From Cyanoderma ruficeps (taxonomy: Eukaryota > Chordata > Aves > Passeriformes > Timaliidae), in NCBI GenBank assembly GCA_008694505.1, contig VZDJ01004378.1, positions 15,927,645-15,991,644 on the forward strand: a DNA stretch of 64,000 bases, read 5' to 3'. Positions 23,301 to 33,969 of the stretch are shown here, piece by piece. Position 1 is the first letter of the stretch. Each line of letters opens with the position of its first letter. The translations under genes were made by a program, and so were the position numbers. The notes beneath the pieces are model-generated. The model saw only the letters and a list, made by a program, of their open reading frames with translations, had not been told where the DNA came from and did not search any database.

Positions 23301-26300
23301 TTCTTGGAGTGGATTTTGCAGTGATTGCTTACCCTCCTGTTTTGCTTTGCTGTGCTTGTTCTGAGCTTTGCTGCACTGCTCCTTAGCAGTCCCATACCTC
23401 TCATGAGAGCTGCACCTTTAGTTGTTCACAAATGTGGTTGGTTTTCCCTCTGCTTTGGGCCCCTCGTGCTTTACTGATGGGTTGTTCTGACTTGCCTTTA
23501 AGAGCTCTGGCTTCAGAGATTCAGCAGAATATATTCCATTCTTTCACATAGTTTCCTTTAAAAAGATTTTTCTCCTATCCAATTTGGCTATTCCTTGATG
23601 CAATATAGACTTGTTGGTCTCTTGCTTCAAGGACCTGCATTGTCACTACAGTTTTTTATTCCTTGAACACTCTCTTTAGCCTTTTCTCTTAAGACTGAGC
23701 AAGTGCAATTCGTTTTCTTGCTCTCAATAGTTCATCCGTTTTGCACATCTCAATCTTTCACTATTTTGTGGTAGTGTCTGTACAGGTGGTGTAACATGTT
23801 GAGAATTGGGTACAGTACTCTGCCTAATGGCTTTCCTGTGCTCTGTTTCTACAGTTTGTGTACCTTTACATGAAAATGTGTTATGTGGTGTGCGCAAGTT
23901 CTCCCTAATACCCAATTTCTGTGTAAGGTTTTTTATTTTTAGTTTCTGTTTCATACAGGAGGGTGACGAAGAGGAATTAGCATTCCAGCTTACTTTTAAG
24001 TATTTTGCTTTCAGCTAGCTTGAAATGCATAACTTCATACATTATGAAAAATACGTACATTTTTGCAAACTTCCACCCTCTGAATTGCAATTTGTATTTA
24101 CTAGGAGGAATGTTATTCAGCAAGAGGCTAACATCTTCTGAAATAAATCTGTGTTTGCTTTTACTCTTTTTGGGGAGAAGATTATGTACAAGGAGTTGAA
24201 GCTTCCTTACTGTGAGGCAACATGGGCCGCCTTCTGTCAGTGTGAACATCTCCTCGTGAAGATTCCTGATTTGCAGAAGAATGCATTGATTTTGTATGAT
24301 CAGCTCAAGACACGCTGTAGACAAATGGGACACACATATGAAGATCAAGATGAATTAGCTCGTTTTGTATCCAAACACATGTCCATTGAGCATGTTTGGC
24401 AATCTCTTGAATTTTTGAAAGATCAGAATGTAGTGATTAGGGAGAAAAAGCTGGTGTTTCTGCCTCATCTTTACAAATCTGAAAAAGATATTGCAATGTA
24501 TGTAGGTGACCTTCTGTCAAACCACACATGGAAACTGGATGTGGATGTTAAAAAGATACTTAGTGTTTCTGAGGCACCAAGAGAAACAGTAGATAACAAA
24601 GCGAGAATTACCCAGGCACGTGAAATGGAGGAAAATAATCCAGACAATCATAATGGTGAAAATCACTTCCCTGGAAAGGAGGTGGGCTCTCTGTCTGGTA
24701 TCCAAAGTAAAGCAGAGGTAGATAATGATCAGGTGATTGCTGTAAAAAAAATTTGTTCTAATCCTGTCACAATCATAAGTGGAAAAGGAGGCTGTGGGAA
24801 GAGTACAATAGTTAGCTGCCTTTTTCGTTATTTGAAGCAGATGGAAAAAGAAGTGGAAGCTGCTTCTAGGGACTTTGAAGAAGACTTGGATGCATCTGAG
24901 GAATGGAATACATTTGATCACCAGTGGGAATCAGAGACTATGTATGCAAAAAAAATTTTGAATGTACTATTCAGTGCACCTACAGGGAGGGCAACAAGTC
25001 TTTTGAGAGAAAAAACACAGCTTCCTGCATACACAATGCATCAGGTAAGGTTTGTTTTGGGTTTTTTTTTTTCCGTTTTTTTNTTTTTTTTTTTCTTTTT
25101 TCTTTCTTTTTTTTTAAAATTAGGTTCTGAAACACCTTTTGGCACTTACCATTCTTGTTTTGGGGAAAAAAAAGCGCTTTTTATTGACCTTTCCTTAAGA
25201 AATGTGAAGCCTGTTATTGTTAATGCTTCAGTACAGCTTATCAGCATCTGAAAGTCAGCATTACGTTTTGGGAAATCATAAATCAGTCATTTGAAGTACA
25301 TTATTTGCTAACGTTGGTTTCTTTACTATTTACATATATCTGAGACTTGTGCTTCTCTAGGGCATCCGTTTTTTTCAGCTTCTTCGTTTTGTATTTTATT
25401 TTAATGAAGACAAAAATAATTTCTAGGTGGTAGAGCTGTTTTCGAGGATCCTGTTGCCTAGCAATCATAGCAGCACATACATGAAAAGACCGGTAGCCTG
25501 GGGTTGAATAATGAGAGAAATTTCATTTGCACAGTGTTTTCTTAATTAATGTTAGGTACTGTGGAATTTTTTTTTTAGAAAAAAGTAGAAAGCAAACTCC
25601 TTGTTAATAAACCTAGGCCAAGTCTCTCTTGTTCTAGGTAGCAAAAGATGCCAAGGAGACATTGGAGTTGTGGAATAACTCATAGAAATAGGAATTATAA
25701 TAACATAAAAAGTACTGTTGGCTTTTTTTGTCTTTGGGGACTGGGTAGTTATTCCAATTGCATGCAATTTTGGGTATTTGGGTATACAGCAAGTTGTAGT
25801 AGGAGGTGTTCTGTTACTGAGCAACCTAATGGCTGACCTTGTGTCTTTAACAGTTCCTGCAGGAAAAAAAAGACTGTGCTTCTCTGTAAGTCAGTGTGAC
25901 TAATCTCAGCTAGAAATGTATTCACTGAGGAGGAAAATAAGAAGGAATGGTTGGGTCTTCTGGGTCTTTACAGGTGTAAGTTCAGAATTTTGGATAGCAG
26001 CTCTACGTACATTAGAGGATACCACGCTGTCTACTCTTATAACACAGTTTACAGTTTATTAGTGTCAGAACTTGCTTTATTTTTATTTGCTTCTAGATTA
26101 TCTATAGTTTTAAATCGTGGAGGCGGAGTGAGCAAACAGAGCCGTGGAAGTTTTCTGGAGTTACGGTTCTCATTGTGGATGAAGGAAGTTTGGTGTCTGT
26201 ACACATTCTTAGTTTAGTTTTAAAACTCTTGTGTGAGCATGCTCAGCTTGCTAAACTTATTATTCTAGGTAAGTGAAACAGCAAGTTTAGCGTTACACAA

Positions 26301-29300
26301 TGTTTAGTAATGTACAACATACAGTGTAAGTATCAGAGCTCCCACAGAGTCTCTTAAATAAAACTCCAAAATGTTACATTGTTCTGTACTTGGATACTTT
26401 GACTATTTCTTAAGGTCAGATGAGATAGACAATTTTCCAAATGTCAGTATGAAAATATCTCCATTGTCTGTTTAGCAGTGTTTTGTCTTATTCTGGCTTC
26501 CATGTGGTAGGTTATTACATCCTGCAACTGGAAAACTTTTGTGCTTTCCTTAAATGTGAAGTCGCTATTGCTGGCATATGAATAATATTTTAGAAGGGAG
26601 TTTTCATGCCATTCTTAATGATAGAATCATCTTGTTTTAATTTAAAAAGTAAAACAAATGTAAAGTCAAATTTTTATGCATTTTTTAGAGGTTTCCTTTT
26701 TGACATGCCATTTATGGCATTTGTTTTTAAATATGTAGCTTTCAAAAGTGTGTTTGAATAAGATGTGATCACTGTCCATGCTCATCAAGCAGAGGGATTT
26801 GCATTTGCTAGTAAACCATTACTGAGTGTGGAGTATAAAAAAACTTAAACTACACTACAAACTTATTCCCAAAGTTTCTTAGATTCTTGAAAGTGAAGAC
26901 AATTCATGTGAATTGTATTCAGAATGGATTTGACTATATAGAGGCTTGAGGATTTATTCATTCCAGTGTTCATTTTTTTAAGACAATTTTCAACAGCTGA
27001 TACATTATTCCTTCTCACAAAAACTAATGTGCATTCTGTTTAGGTGATACTAGACAGCTGCCAAGCATAGACCCAGGGAACATGTTAGCTGATATCTTTG
27101 AGGGTCTAAAATCAAGAGGCTTTTCTGTGGAGCTGCGAACTAACCACAGAGCTGAATCTCAACTGATTGTAGATAATGCGTCAAGGTAGGATATCCTGAT
27201 ATCTGTGTGTGAAAGTTCTTGATAGTCTTGCCTGGCCTTTTACCTGCAAGTAGCAGTGCATCCAGATTTGACTCTGTAGTACTGCTTCTGTTAGTTTTTG
27301 TAGTCCAAATCTGTAACATTGGATTTAAAAACAAACAAACCCCCAAAACAACAGCAACAACACCCTATAGATTTTTTCAAAAATATATGTTGGACAAAAA
27401 AAATATGTGTGCTGGAATGCTCTTGAATTTTATGGAATGTATTTCACTATTATGCTGTCACATACTCTCTGTTGTTTTCAAATGAGTTATAAATGCACAA
27501 CTTTTATGCCTTCTAAAATGGCTCCTCTAAAAAGGAAGTTTTAAAGACATTGCTGGTAAGTGTGACAACTAAAACAGACTGAATTGGTTGGAGAGTTTAG
27601 ATGTCAAGGGCCATTACATCACCATTTCTTTCTATTTTTTTTCTGTATCAATACCTGAAGAGTATCAAAGTTTCCAGCATTTGCATTACTTCTGTTTTGG
27701 AAATAATCCTGTTTCCTATCAGTGCTTGACTTCTTTTTTAAACCTCTAAGAACAAAATCTAGGTTTTGATATTAATTAAATCTGAGAATATTCTGAGAAC
27801 ATTTGCAGAATGTCCAGAACTACTAAGTGTTCTACAAACATTCTTATTTATTTTTTAAAAAACGCTTCTGTTTTACTCCATTTTGCTCCCATGGGAGGAA
27901 CTGTATGGGCAATACTAAGTATCTGCTGCAGTGGTGGAGGGTTTAGAGAATAAACTACCAATTTTTTCAATGTGAAATTAAGTTATGCTCTGAGGAAAGA
28001 GTATTCAGGGCATGTAGTGTAGATGACAAAACATTTCTAGGTGGTGAACCTCAGGCTGATGCAGATGATGATATGCTGGAATTTTTTAACTGAAAGTAAC
28101 TTTTCGGTTTCCCTCCAATGCTCTGGTCCAGAATCTCTCACCGGCAGTTTCCTGAATTTGATGAGGTGCTGAAAGTTTCTGCTTGGAATGAGGAAATGAC
28201 AATGCCAATCCCGGAGAAGAAATTTATTTTTATTGCTTTGCCTGCTGGCGGGAATTGCGAGAGTATGTGTGTACAGTCAGTTTGTGATCTTGATTTTCCC
28301 TTTGGTAAAGCATAGATTATTGTCTGGAACAAAAATTTTGGGAGGGTTTCAGTCTGGCTTTGTTTGTGGTATGAATTTAAATGCTACATTAAGTGTATTT
28401 TGCCTTCTGTAAGTGCACACAGCAAGACCTCTAAGTGCAAAGAATGGGCTGTAAAGCTCCAGCTCACCAGTTAGACTTTGAAATGGGAGACAGCTTCTAC
28501 CACTGTAATTGAATGTGGTCGTCTTTTCGTATTGTAGCTGGAGCTGTCAAACCTTTAGAGATGTTCAGAGTTGATTCAGAGGTGAATCGTTTGAGTAAAA
28601 AGCAACTGTAACAATATGGTGTGCTGGACAGGAATGTGCTCCCAGCTGTAGAGTTGAGTTAGGAAAATTCCAAGAAGGGATACCAGTATCTCTTTTAAAA
28701 TGTTTTGGGGTCAGGGCTAGAGCCATTATCTGCTGAGGATTTTTGACATTTATTGGGCATAAGTGGATTGAATGGCCTCTCTTTTATATGCATCAAAAAG
28801 CTACAAGGGGAATGCAGAAAAAAATAGTACAAACATTATCACCTTATCTTACTCTAGCAAAATACTCAGCAAACAGAATACTAAAAGTAGATTTTTTTCT
28901 GTGAAATACAAGTGTATAGGTATATGGCTTGAAAATATTTGATCTTTACCTCTTCAATGTTCTGTATCAAAACCTTATTTTGCATGAAATTGGTCCATGC
29001 AGCTGTTGTTTAACACAGAAATAAGGATTTGTTTCTTTCCGTAGCACTCTTGTTTCTCAGATTTCAATAGTGGATTAACTGCATGATGTTTTCTTGGGTG
29101 TTTTGTGGTATATTTCTGTTTCTTTGGGGGGGGTGTGTCATTTTGTGGGTGAGGTTTTATTTTGGGGGGGGGGTTGTTTCTTTGTTTTTTGTTTTAAACA
29201 AGTTGAGATGTCATTAAAGCGAGAAATAAGCAAAGGGAATTTCATACTGAATTATACTTTTCTTTTTAAAACTTTGAATATGTTTATGTCTTACCTTTTA

Positions 29301-32300
29301 TGTCTTTTAAAACAGGTTTACAAACTGCTATAAAGATTTTACTTAAAAAAGGGCCAGGATTGGAGGATGCCACACAATCACAGTTCATTGCTTTCAGAAG
29401 GTAACGGAGTGTGCAGGCAGATGTTGAAAAGCTCCTTGCTAGCAGACACAATCTAAAAATAGCTGAGTGTGTTGAGTTGTAGAGACTAGTGGATGTAGCA
29501 TAAAACTATTGGATACTTGGAATACTCATCACTTAAGAAGGGTGGCATGTAGGGCTCTAACACACTTTGAAGAAAGACTGAAAGTTAGTAATCACAGGAG
29601 CATGAATAGTATGCATGGCTTGGCAGAAACACTGAAGAGATAAAAGGGATAATGTGCACTACCACTGTAGTCCATAACCTTAATTCTGCAGAAAAGGGCA
29701 CTTAGGAAAAAGCTCCACCTTTAATTGTGAAGAACCTTTTCTCAGTAAGTAAAAAACACCCACTATTTACAGGTTCCCAGGTTTGTGAATGCTGAGTAAC
29801 TCTGATATCAAATTTTTCTCCAGTCTGCATTCAGGTACAATACTGTTATTAGTGATTTTTGTGTATGATTCTTCTAGATTATATTTATAGGTACTTAAGC
29901 TGCATTTAAAAGTTAAAATTCCAGGTCTTGAAAAAGCAAATCTTCTTGCTATTTTTAATATATCCACAGGCAGAAAATAATCTGTCTAGGTTTTAGTTTT
30001 TCTTTAGTTTTCTTCTTTATCTTAAAAACAAATCTAGCTAATCTAGGTGTACAGTGCAAAGACTTTCTGTGGTATTTAGACAAAACTGTTCCTTTGCTGC
30101 TCCGTCTTCTAAACTCTTAGTAAGTAATTGTTCTTAATAGGTGGTGGGAGATCATCAGAGAGAAAAGGGGCTTCTTCCACTATTTATAAATTAATGCTAA
30201 TGTGACATTGTAATTTTATGCAATTAGTTAACAAAATATCATTATTTTGTTCGTGTTCTTGTTTTGTATGATTTAGGCAAGATTGTGATCTGATAAATGA
30301 ACTTTGTTGTCAACACTATTCAAATCATTTAACCAGGTAAGCCAGTGTTTCACATTTTTCCTGTGACCAATCTCATCTTGTTTTTGAAAGTGTTATAGCC
30401 AGGCCAACACTGTAAAATAAGATTGTAAAACTTCTTCTGTAAAATGTTTCATCTGGATCTGATTATGTTATAAATAATTCATATAATAAAATTTGGTGGG
30501 TTCTTTAATCTCATTTTGAACAGTGGTAAACTGTTTTTCATTTAAATTCACTATGTGAATTCTGAGATTTTAAGTTAGTATTGAATATTCAAAAATCATA
30601 TAAAAGCAACATAAAAAAACCTCGAGGTTATTTTTTTTTAGCTACTGTATGATTTCTAAATAGATTCTGAAATATTTTTGTGCTGCTCTATATTACTGTT
30701 TTTTACCAATTGGTTTTGCAAAAGTTCAAGACATAAATGTGTTACCCTAACTATGCTGAATATTATTAACGTTTTTAATCTGGGTCAAGTATAGAGAGTA
30801 GAAAGAGAAAAAATACTGAGAGATGGTAAATGTACACTTTGTAAATACATTTTCCCCTTTTTCTTTCTCTGACCTAGAGACCATAGGAACCGACTTCTGT
30901 TTCAAATCGGGGACAAGATTGCCAGCACACGCAATGTGTATCTCAAGGATCTCTTGGCAGCCTCTGGTTCCAGAGAGGGTCCTGAGGACCAGGAATGCAG
31001 AAATGGAGAAATCACACTCGCTGCACAGGCTGATGACGAGGGCAAACGACTCTGCAATGGAGATATATTTTTCATAAGAGAGGTAAACCCTTGCTGCAAG
31101 AACGTGCACAAAGAAAACCTGGTGGGAAATGATTCAGTGCTTGCTGAATCCCCAGAACAAAACAATTCACACTTTTTAAGTTCAGTCCGTAATACATACT
31201 TAGTTCTGCTAAAAGAATTGTGTAAAAGACATGAAAAAGGCAAGGTACGATAGAGAATTCAAACCCCTCAATTCTGGGCTTTTTGTACAATATATTTCAG
31301 TTGGTCTGATTGTATTCAGTGTAAATCCATTCTGTAAATACTCAAATGTATTGTAATTGAAATAGATAACGTTTAACATAGTCTGAAGTAAAGAGTAATG
31401 TTACAGCTTAAGTTTTCCCTGGCAAAAAACCAAGCTGGCCTAAAAGTAACAGCAACAAAAAAATGGGTTTTTTTGCTGGGTTCAGTGGGTTGTAACAGTG
31501 AAAGTATCAGTAGTTAGGGTAGGCCCTGAACAGTGAAAACTGTTGAGAGTGGTCAGTGAAAGACAGCAATTGATTTGGTTTAGCGTCTTCTGAAACTTTT
31601 GAGTTGGTTGATGTTGCAGCTGTTGTAATTTCAGGGAAAGCTAGAATAGGGAAGTACAGATGTTGCTCCAGGGGATGATCCAGGCTCACTGCTGAGTGTT
31701 GTGCTATTCCTTTAGGATGCAGAAATTGATAAGCAGCGCCTTCTGACCATCAGCAGCACGTACGGCTCTACGTTCACTGTGAACTACCAGGCACTGAGGA
31801 AGCTGTGTCACATTAGGCATGCCTGGGCCAGAACTATTCACACATTCCAGGTAAAAACACAGCAGCTGTGAGCTGAGCTAAAGCATTGTATTCTCTCCTA
31901 AAAGAATCAGAAACTTAAAACTAGAATTCCTTGAATGCAGGATAGAAAATATTCTCGAGAGTGTCCCCAGTTGCCTCCAACTTCCTCATGCCTGTCTTTT
32001 TTAAAACGATTTCCTGGAGCTCAGCCTTTGACGCGGCGTTCTGCACGTTTCAGGGCTCCGAGGAGAGGACGGTCGTGTACGTGGTGGGCAACGCGGGCCG
32101 GCAGCACTGGCAGCACGTGTACACAGCTGTGACCAGGGGACGCTGCCGTGTCTACATCGTGGCTGAGGAGCAGCACCTCACGAAAGCAGTGAGGAACAAG
32201 GAGATAACCAGAAAAACGCGTCTGCAGAGATTTTTGAGAGAGGCAATTGTAGAAACAAACAACTGTCCCAAAGAAATGGCCTCTCCCCTGGTGAAGTGCT

Positions 32301-33080
32301 GGCGAAGTCAACAGCTCGAGACTCGGTCTGTTTCTGTTACTCAAGGTGCTTCTGACCCACCTGAACTTCAGAGTGACCCCGTGATACAGGAAGGGTCATC
32401 AGTTCTCAGTAAAGAGCAGATGAGCAGTTTGCAGCAAAGTCCATGTAAAAGACAAATTTCTGCATCTGAGGATGCTACAGAAAAACCTCCTGTAAGTATC
32501 TCCTTATTGAAAAAGTTTAAAACAAACTTTTGCACTTTCTTTCACCACTGCATGCCACGTGGGCACTGTTAAAATTGTTTTATTTATTTACTTAATAATT
32601 TTCAAGTTGACCAGTAATTGGTGAAGCAGTCAAATTTGTCAGATGTCTTTGCTGAGTAATATATGGATAATGCAGAAAAAAAAAAAGTTCAATGTCAATA
32701 GTAGTAAACTTACTTACACATGCTTTTACTCTGAGTGATATATTGGCCAGCTTAGCCTGTATCAGCTTACGGTTTGTGCACAAATGTCAGTTTTTAGGTG
32801 ACATGCTGTAAGAGATGTATATAAATTTTAATAATTGAAAATGATTTTTATAAAGTCAAACCTGCTAACATGCTTTTTTTTTTCATTAGATCTACTTTGT
32901 GAGCTTATGGAGAAAGAGCCTTTCTCGAAGAAGCTAATATATTTTAGGTCTGTTGTGAATTTGGGTAACATTTTTGTTTTGTGTTTACAGACAACAGTAG
33001 AAGAATCCCCACTTGGATCTTCCAGACTTAAGAATCTAACTTTGGGACAGCAAACTCCTAGGAAGCTTTTCAAAAGCTAA
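19997..33080 (+). CDS. HELB: DNA helicase B, complete gene in 13 coding exons
   Basis: HELB is a nuclear superfamily 1B (RecD-like) 5'-to-3' DNA helicase that binds RPA, helps cells recover from replication stress and, in human cells, limits DNA end resection. The exons read 19997-20189, 21263-21637, 22652-22860, 24181-25044, 26097-26268, 27044-27185, 28132-28304, 29316-29400, 30277-30336, 30878-31082, 31716-31850, 32054-32491 and 32991-33080. All introns are GT-AG and all phases agree, giving 3,141 nt or 1,046 residues (human 1,087). Walker A GKGGCGKS is at about 460-467, Walker B VDEGS with D575/E576, motif III GDTRQLP at 605-611, IHTFQGSE at about 866-874 and VTRGR at about 897-901. The acidic RPA-binding segment lies at about 483-500. 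The ATG has a G at -3 and +4. Exon 3's acceptor has a plausible alternative 6 bp downstream. Confidence 0.95.
20190..21262 (+). other. HELB intron 1
   Basis: Begins inside the CpG island (E-box CACGTG at 20325-20330) and turns AT-rich after about 20.45 kb. No other exon or repeat was recognised. Confidence 0.7.
21263..21637 (+). CDS. HELB: HELB exon 2 (N-terminal domain)
   Basis: The acceptor is ATTCAG and the exon enters in phase 1. Recognisable HELB segments include [25 protein letters not shown] and [11 protein letters not shown]. The only donor that fits the next exon's phase is GTAGGT at 21638. Covers residues 65 to about 189. Confidence 0.9.
21841..22006 (+). mobile_element. CR1 LINE 3' end in HELB intron 2
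   Basis: Reads as a classic avian CR1 3' end in + orientation: GACACTTCATCCCTGGAAGT, a GGTTGGATGGGGCTCTGAGC block, GGTCTAGTGGAAGGTGT, a GGCAGGGGTTTGGAACTAG block, AAGGTCACTTCCAAC and a degenerate ATGATTCCACGATG tail (related to the ATTCTATG tail repeat). It is 5'-truncated and moderately diverged. Confidence 0.9.
22007..22651 (+). other. Rest of HELB intron 2
   Basis: GC-richer than nearby introns between about 22.05 and 22.45 kb, with no recognised repeat family or exon. Confidence 0.5.
22652..22860 (+). CDS. HELB: HELB exon 3
   Basis: Contains the conserved segment [16 protein letters not shown] and ends at EPWKLGFSR before GTAAGT. Two acceptors in the same phase are possible (after GTGCAG at 22651 or after TTGCAG at 22657) and differ by two residues. 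The longer form is used here. An acidic stretch of D and E (MDDEEEADE) lies in the middle, where mammals also carry a charged but different sequence. Confidence 0.88.
22861..24180 (+). other. HELB intron 3
   Basis: T-rich intronic sequence with no repeat family recognised. Ends in the polypyrimidine-like stretch TTTTACTCTTTTTGG followed by the GAGAAG tandem acceptor. Confidence 0.7.
24181..25044 (+). CDS. HELB: HELB exon 4 (Walker A and RPA-binding segment)
   Basis: The largest exon, 864 nt and exactly 288 codons, phase 0 on both sides. Starts [15 protein letters not shown] and ends LPAYTMHQ. The Walker A loop GKGGCGKS is coded at 24781-24804. The acidic segment [19 protein letters not shown] follows, at the place where human HELB binds the RPA70 N-terminal domain. 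The acceptor is a GAGAAG tandem; using the downstream AAG gives a gap-free alignment to the mammalian protein. Confidence 0.95.
25045..26096 (+). other. HELB intron 4 with long poly-T tract
   Basis: Just after the donor, from about 25062 to 25116, is a T-rich tract with one N at 25083, probably a homopolymer sequencing problem. The tract keeps a frame open past the exon end, but the exon truly ends at 25044. The rest is featureless. Confidence 0.85.
26097..26268 (+). CDS. HELB: HELB exon 5 (Walker B)
   Basis: Acceptor TTCTAG, donor GTAAGT. Encodes [19 protein letters not shown], with the Walker B aspartate and glutamate (D575, E576), then [13 protein letters not shown]. Ends in phase 1, the glycine of motif III being split over the intron. 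Confidence 0.95.
26269..27043 (+). other. HELB intron 5
   Basis: AT-rich, phase 1 intron with donor GTAAGT and acceptor GTTTAG. Nothing else seen. Confidence 0.75.
27044..27185 (+). CDS. HELB: HELB exon 6 (motif III)
   Basis: Begins by completing the glycine of [13 protein letters not shown], the nucleotide-sensing motif III of SF1B helicases, and continues to [17 protein letters not shown]. Donor GTAGGA, leaving two bases of an arginine codon. Confidence 0.95.
27186..28131 (+). other. HELB intron 6
   Basis: AT-rich phase 2 intron. The acceptor CTGGTCCAG has only a short pyrimidine stretch. No repeat or RNA gene recognised. Confidence 0.7.
28132..28304 (+). CDS. HELB: HELB exon 7
   Basis: Encodes [14 protein letters not shown] and [11 protein letters not shown] across the first helicase lobe, then a variable stretch ending DLDFPF. 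Donor GTAAAG. The C-terminal part of this exon is poorly conserved relative to mammals. Confidence 0.88.
28305..29315 (+). other. HELB intron 7 with long G runs
   Basis: Contains G8 at 29126-29133, GGG at 29147-29149 and G10 at 29164-29173, separated by T-rich spacers. This is a possible G-quadruplex-forming stretch about 150 bp before exon 8. No repeat family recognised otherwise. Confidence 0.7.
29316..29400 (+). CDS. HELB: HELB exon 8
   Basis: Acceptor AAACAG. Encodes [12 protein letters not shown] and the conserved TQSQFIAFR, in phase with both neighbours. Donor GTAACG. Confidence 0.9.
29401..30276 (+). other. HELB intron 8
   Basis: AT-rich phase 2 intron with nothing recognised. Confidence 0.7.
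30277..30336 (+). CDS. HELB: HELB exon 9 (60 nt)
   Basis: A short exon encoding [20 protein letters not shown], nearly the same as the mammalian segment. Acceptor ATTTAG, donor GTAAGC. Both flanking introns are phase 2, so skipping it would remove 20 residues without a frameshift. Confidence 0.92.
30337..30877 (+). other. HELB intron 9
   Basis: AT-rich phase 2 intron. The acceptor is preceded by a good pyrimidine tract at about 30851-30870. Confidence 0.75.
30878..31082 (+). CDS. HELB: HELB exon 10
   Basis: Encodes [19 protein letters not shown], a variable acidic insert, then [13 protein letters not shown]. The GDK-x-x-x-TRN and CNGD segments are typical of the second lobe of RecD-like helicases. 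Donor GTAAAC. Confidence 0.93.
31083..31715 (+). other. HELB intron 10
   Basis: Phase 0 intron. The exon 10 frame stays open for about 57 more codons after the donor, so intron retention would add residues before a stop at 31251. No repeat recognised. Confidence 0.7.
31716..31850 (+). CDS. HELB: HELB exon 11
   Basis: 45 codons, phase 0 on both sides. Ends [15 protein letters not shown], the first part of the motif that continues GSE in the next exon. Acceptor CTTTAG, donor GTAAAA. Confidence 0.94.
32054..32491 (+). CDS. HELB: HELB exon 12 (motifs V/VI and C-terminal tail)
   Basis: Starts [20 protein letters not shown] and includes [16 protein letters not shown], with the motif VI arginine finger (R899). 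After about residue 930 the sequence becomes a low-conservation, serine-rich regulatory tail, the region that carries CDK phosphorylation and export signals in the human protein. Donor CCT|GTAAGT. Confidence 0.94.
32492..32990 (+). other. HELB intron 12
   Basis: AT-rich phase 0 intron before the last coding exon. Nothing recognised. Confidence 0.75.
32991..33080 (+). CDS. HELB: HELB exon 13 (stop)
   Basis: Acceptor TTTACAG. Encodes 29 residues including [15 protein letters not shown] and PRKLFKS, then TAA at 33078-33080. The SSRLxNLxL...PRxLF pattern is shared with mammalian HELB, which supports this as the true C-terminus. Confidence 0.93.
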   Translation, partial: TTVEESPLGSSRLKNLTLGQQTPRKLFKS

Positions 33081-33800
33081 CAGACAATTTCTAATTGGTC
33101 TTGGTATGAACCTTTACTGAACCTTCCTCAAGGTTTTTGGGACAGAGAAGCTGAATATGCAGGTGCCTTTCAAAGGTCTTCTTGGTTTTGCATGTTCTGC
33201 CAAGAACAGCTTGTTTCATGCTGAGCCTCTTACATTTTCAGTGATCCATTTTTAGTAGATTCATTGGTGTCCTGGTCATCAAAAATCACATAATTCTCTG
33301 TTTTGTTGAAGAATGAACTTACAGGTCTTTGAGGGTCCAGATGTTCCCTTAAAAATACACAATGATGTATTTTGATTTAAAGACTCCTAGCTGTCCACAC
33401 CAAGATATATCTATCTTAAATGCTACAGTATTGATGAGGTGCTCTTACTGATGTGCCAAACTGTAGTTTCCTTGAGAGAAAAAAAACCAAAAACAGTTTA
33501 GAAATGGGTCTGGGTTTTTCTGATGTGGCAGATCTGATGAAGCTTTGATTGATTATGGATTTTAATCTTGTTATAGGCATAACAAGAAAGTTGCAATCAG
33601 TGACATAGAAAACTTTTTCTATGATGTAGAACTTGCCATTGCTATTTTAGCTAATAGTTCTATGCTGATGATGATCTCGGCAAGAAAAGCAACACTTCAA
33701 ATCAGAGTTCAAATAACATTCCACTTTCAACTTTCTCATGTGTACTATGGGACTTGGTGCATTGCAGTTTTGAGATTAATAAATTGAATGTTAAATCAAG
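33081..33800 (+). other. HELB: HELB 3' UTR
   Basis: Non-coding sequence from the HELB stop to just past an AATAAA at 33778-33783. The exact cleavage site cannot be seen. A second AATAAA on the + strand at 34132-34137 could give a longer form that would overlap the GRIP1 3' UTR. Confidence 0.65.
33778..33783 (+). terminator. HELB: HELB polyadenylation signal AATAAA
   Basis: The first canonical AATAAA downstream of the HELB stop in a plausible position, about 700 bp into the 3' UTR. Confidence 0.6.
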
Positions 33801-33969
33801 CATCAGACACATTGTACTACAATGTCGACAACTTGCTTAGCTGTAACAATTTTTTTTTTCACACAGAGTAGGAAAAAGTATACCACAAATTAAAAAACAG
33901 GTTTTTTTTCTAAAAGTGTGCAAACAAACTTTGAGAAAAATATAGAGTCGAAAAACTCTACCTCATTTT

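Noticed and set aside
25045..25251. Extension of the HELB exon 4 frame past 25044
   Set aside because: The extension translates a poly-T tract. The donor GTAAGG at 25045 joins in phase to exon 5, which carries the expected Walker B sequence.
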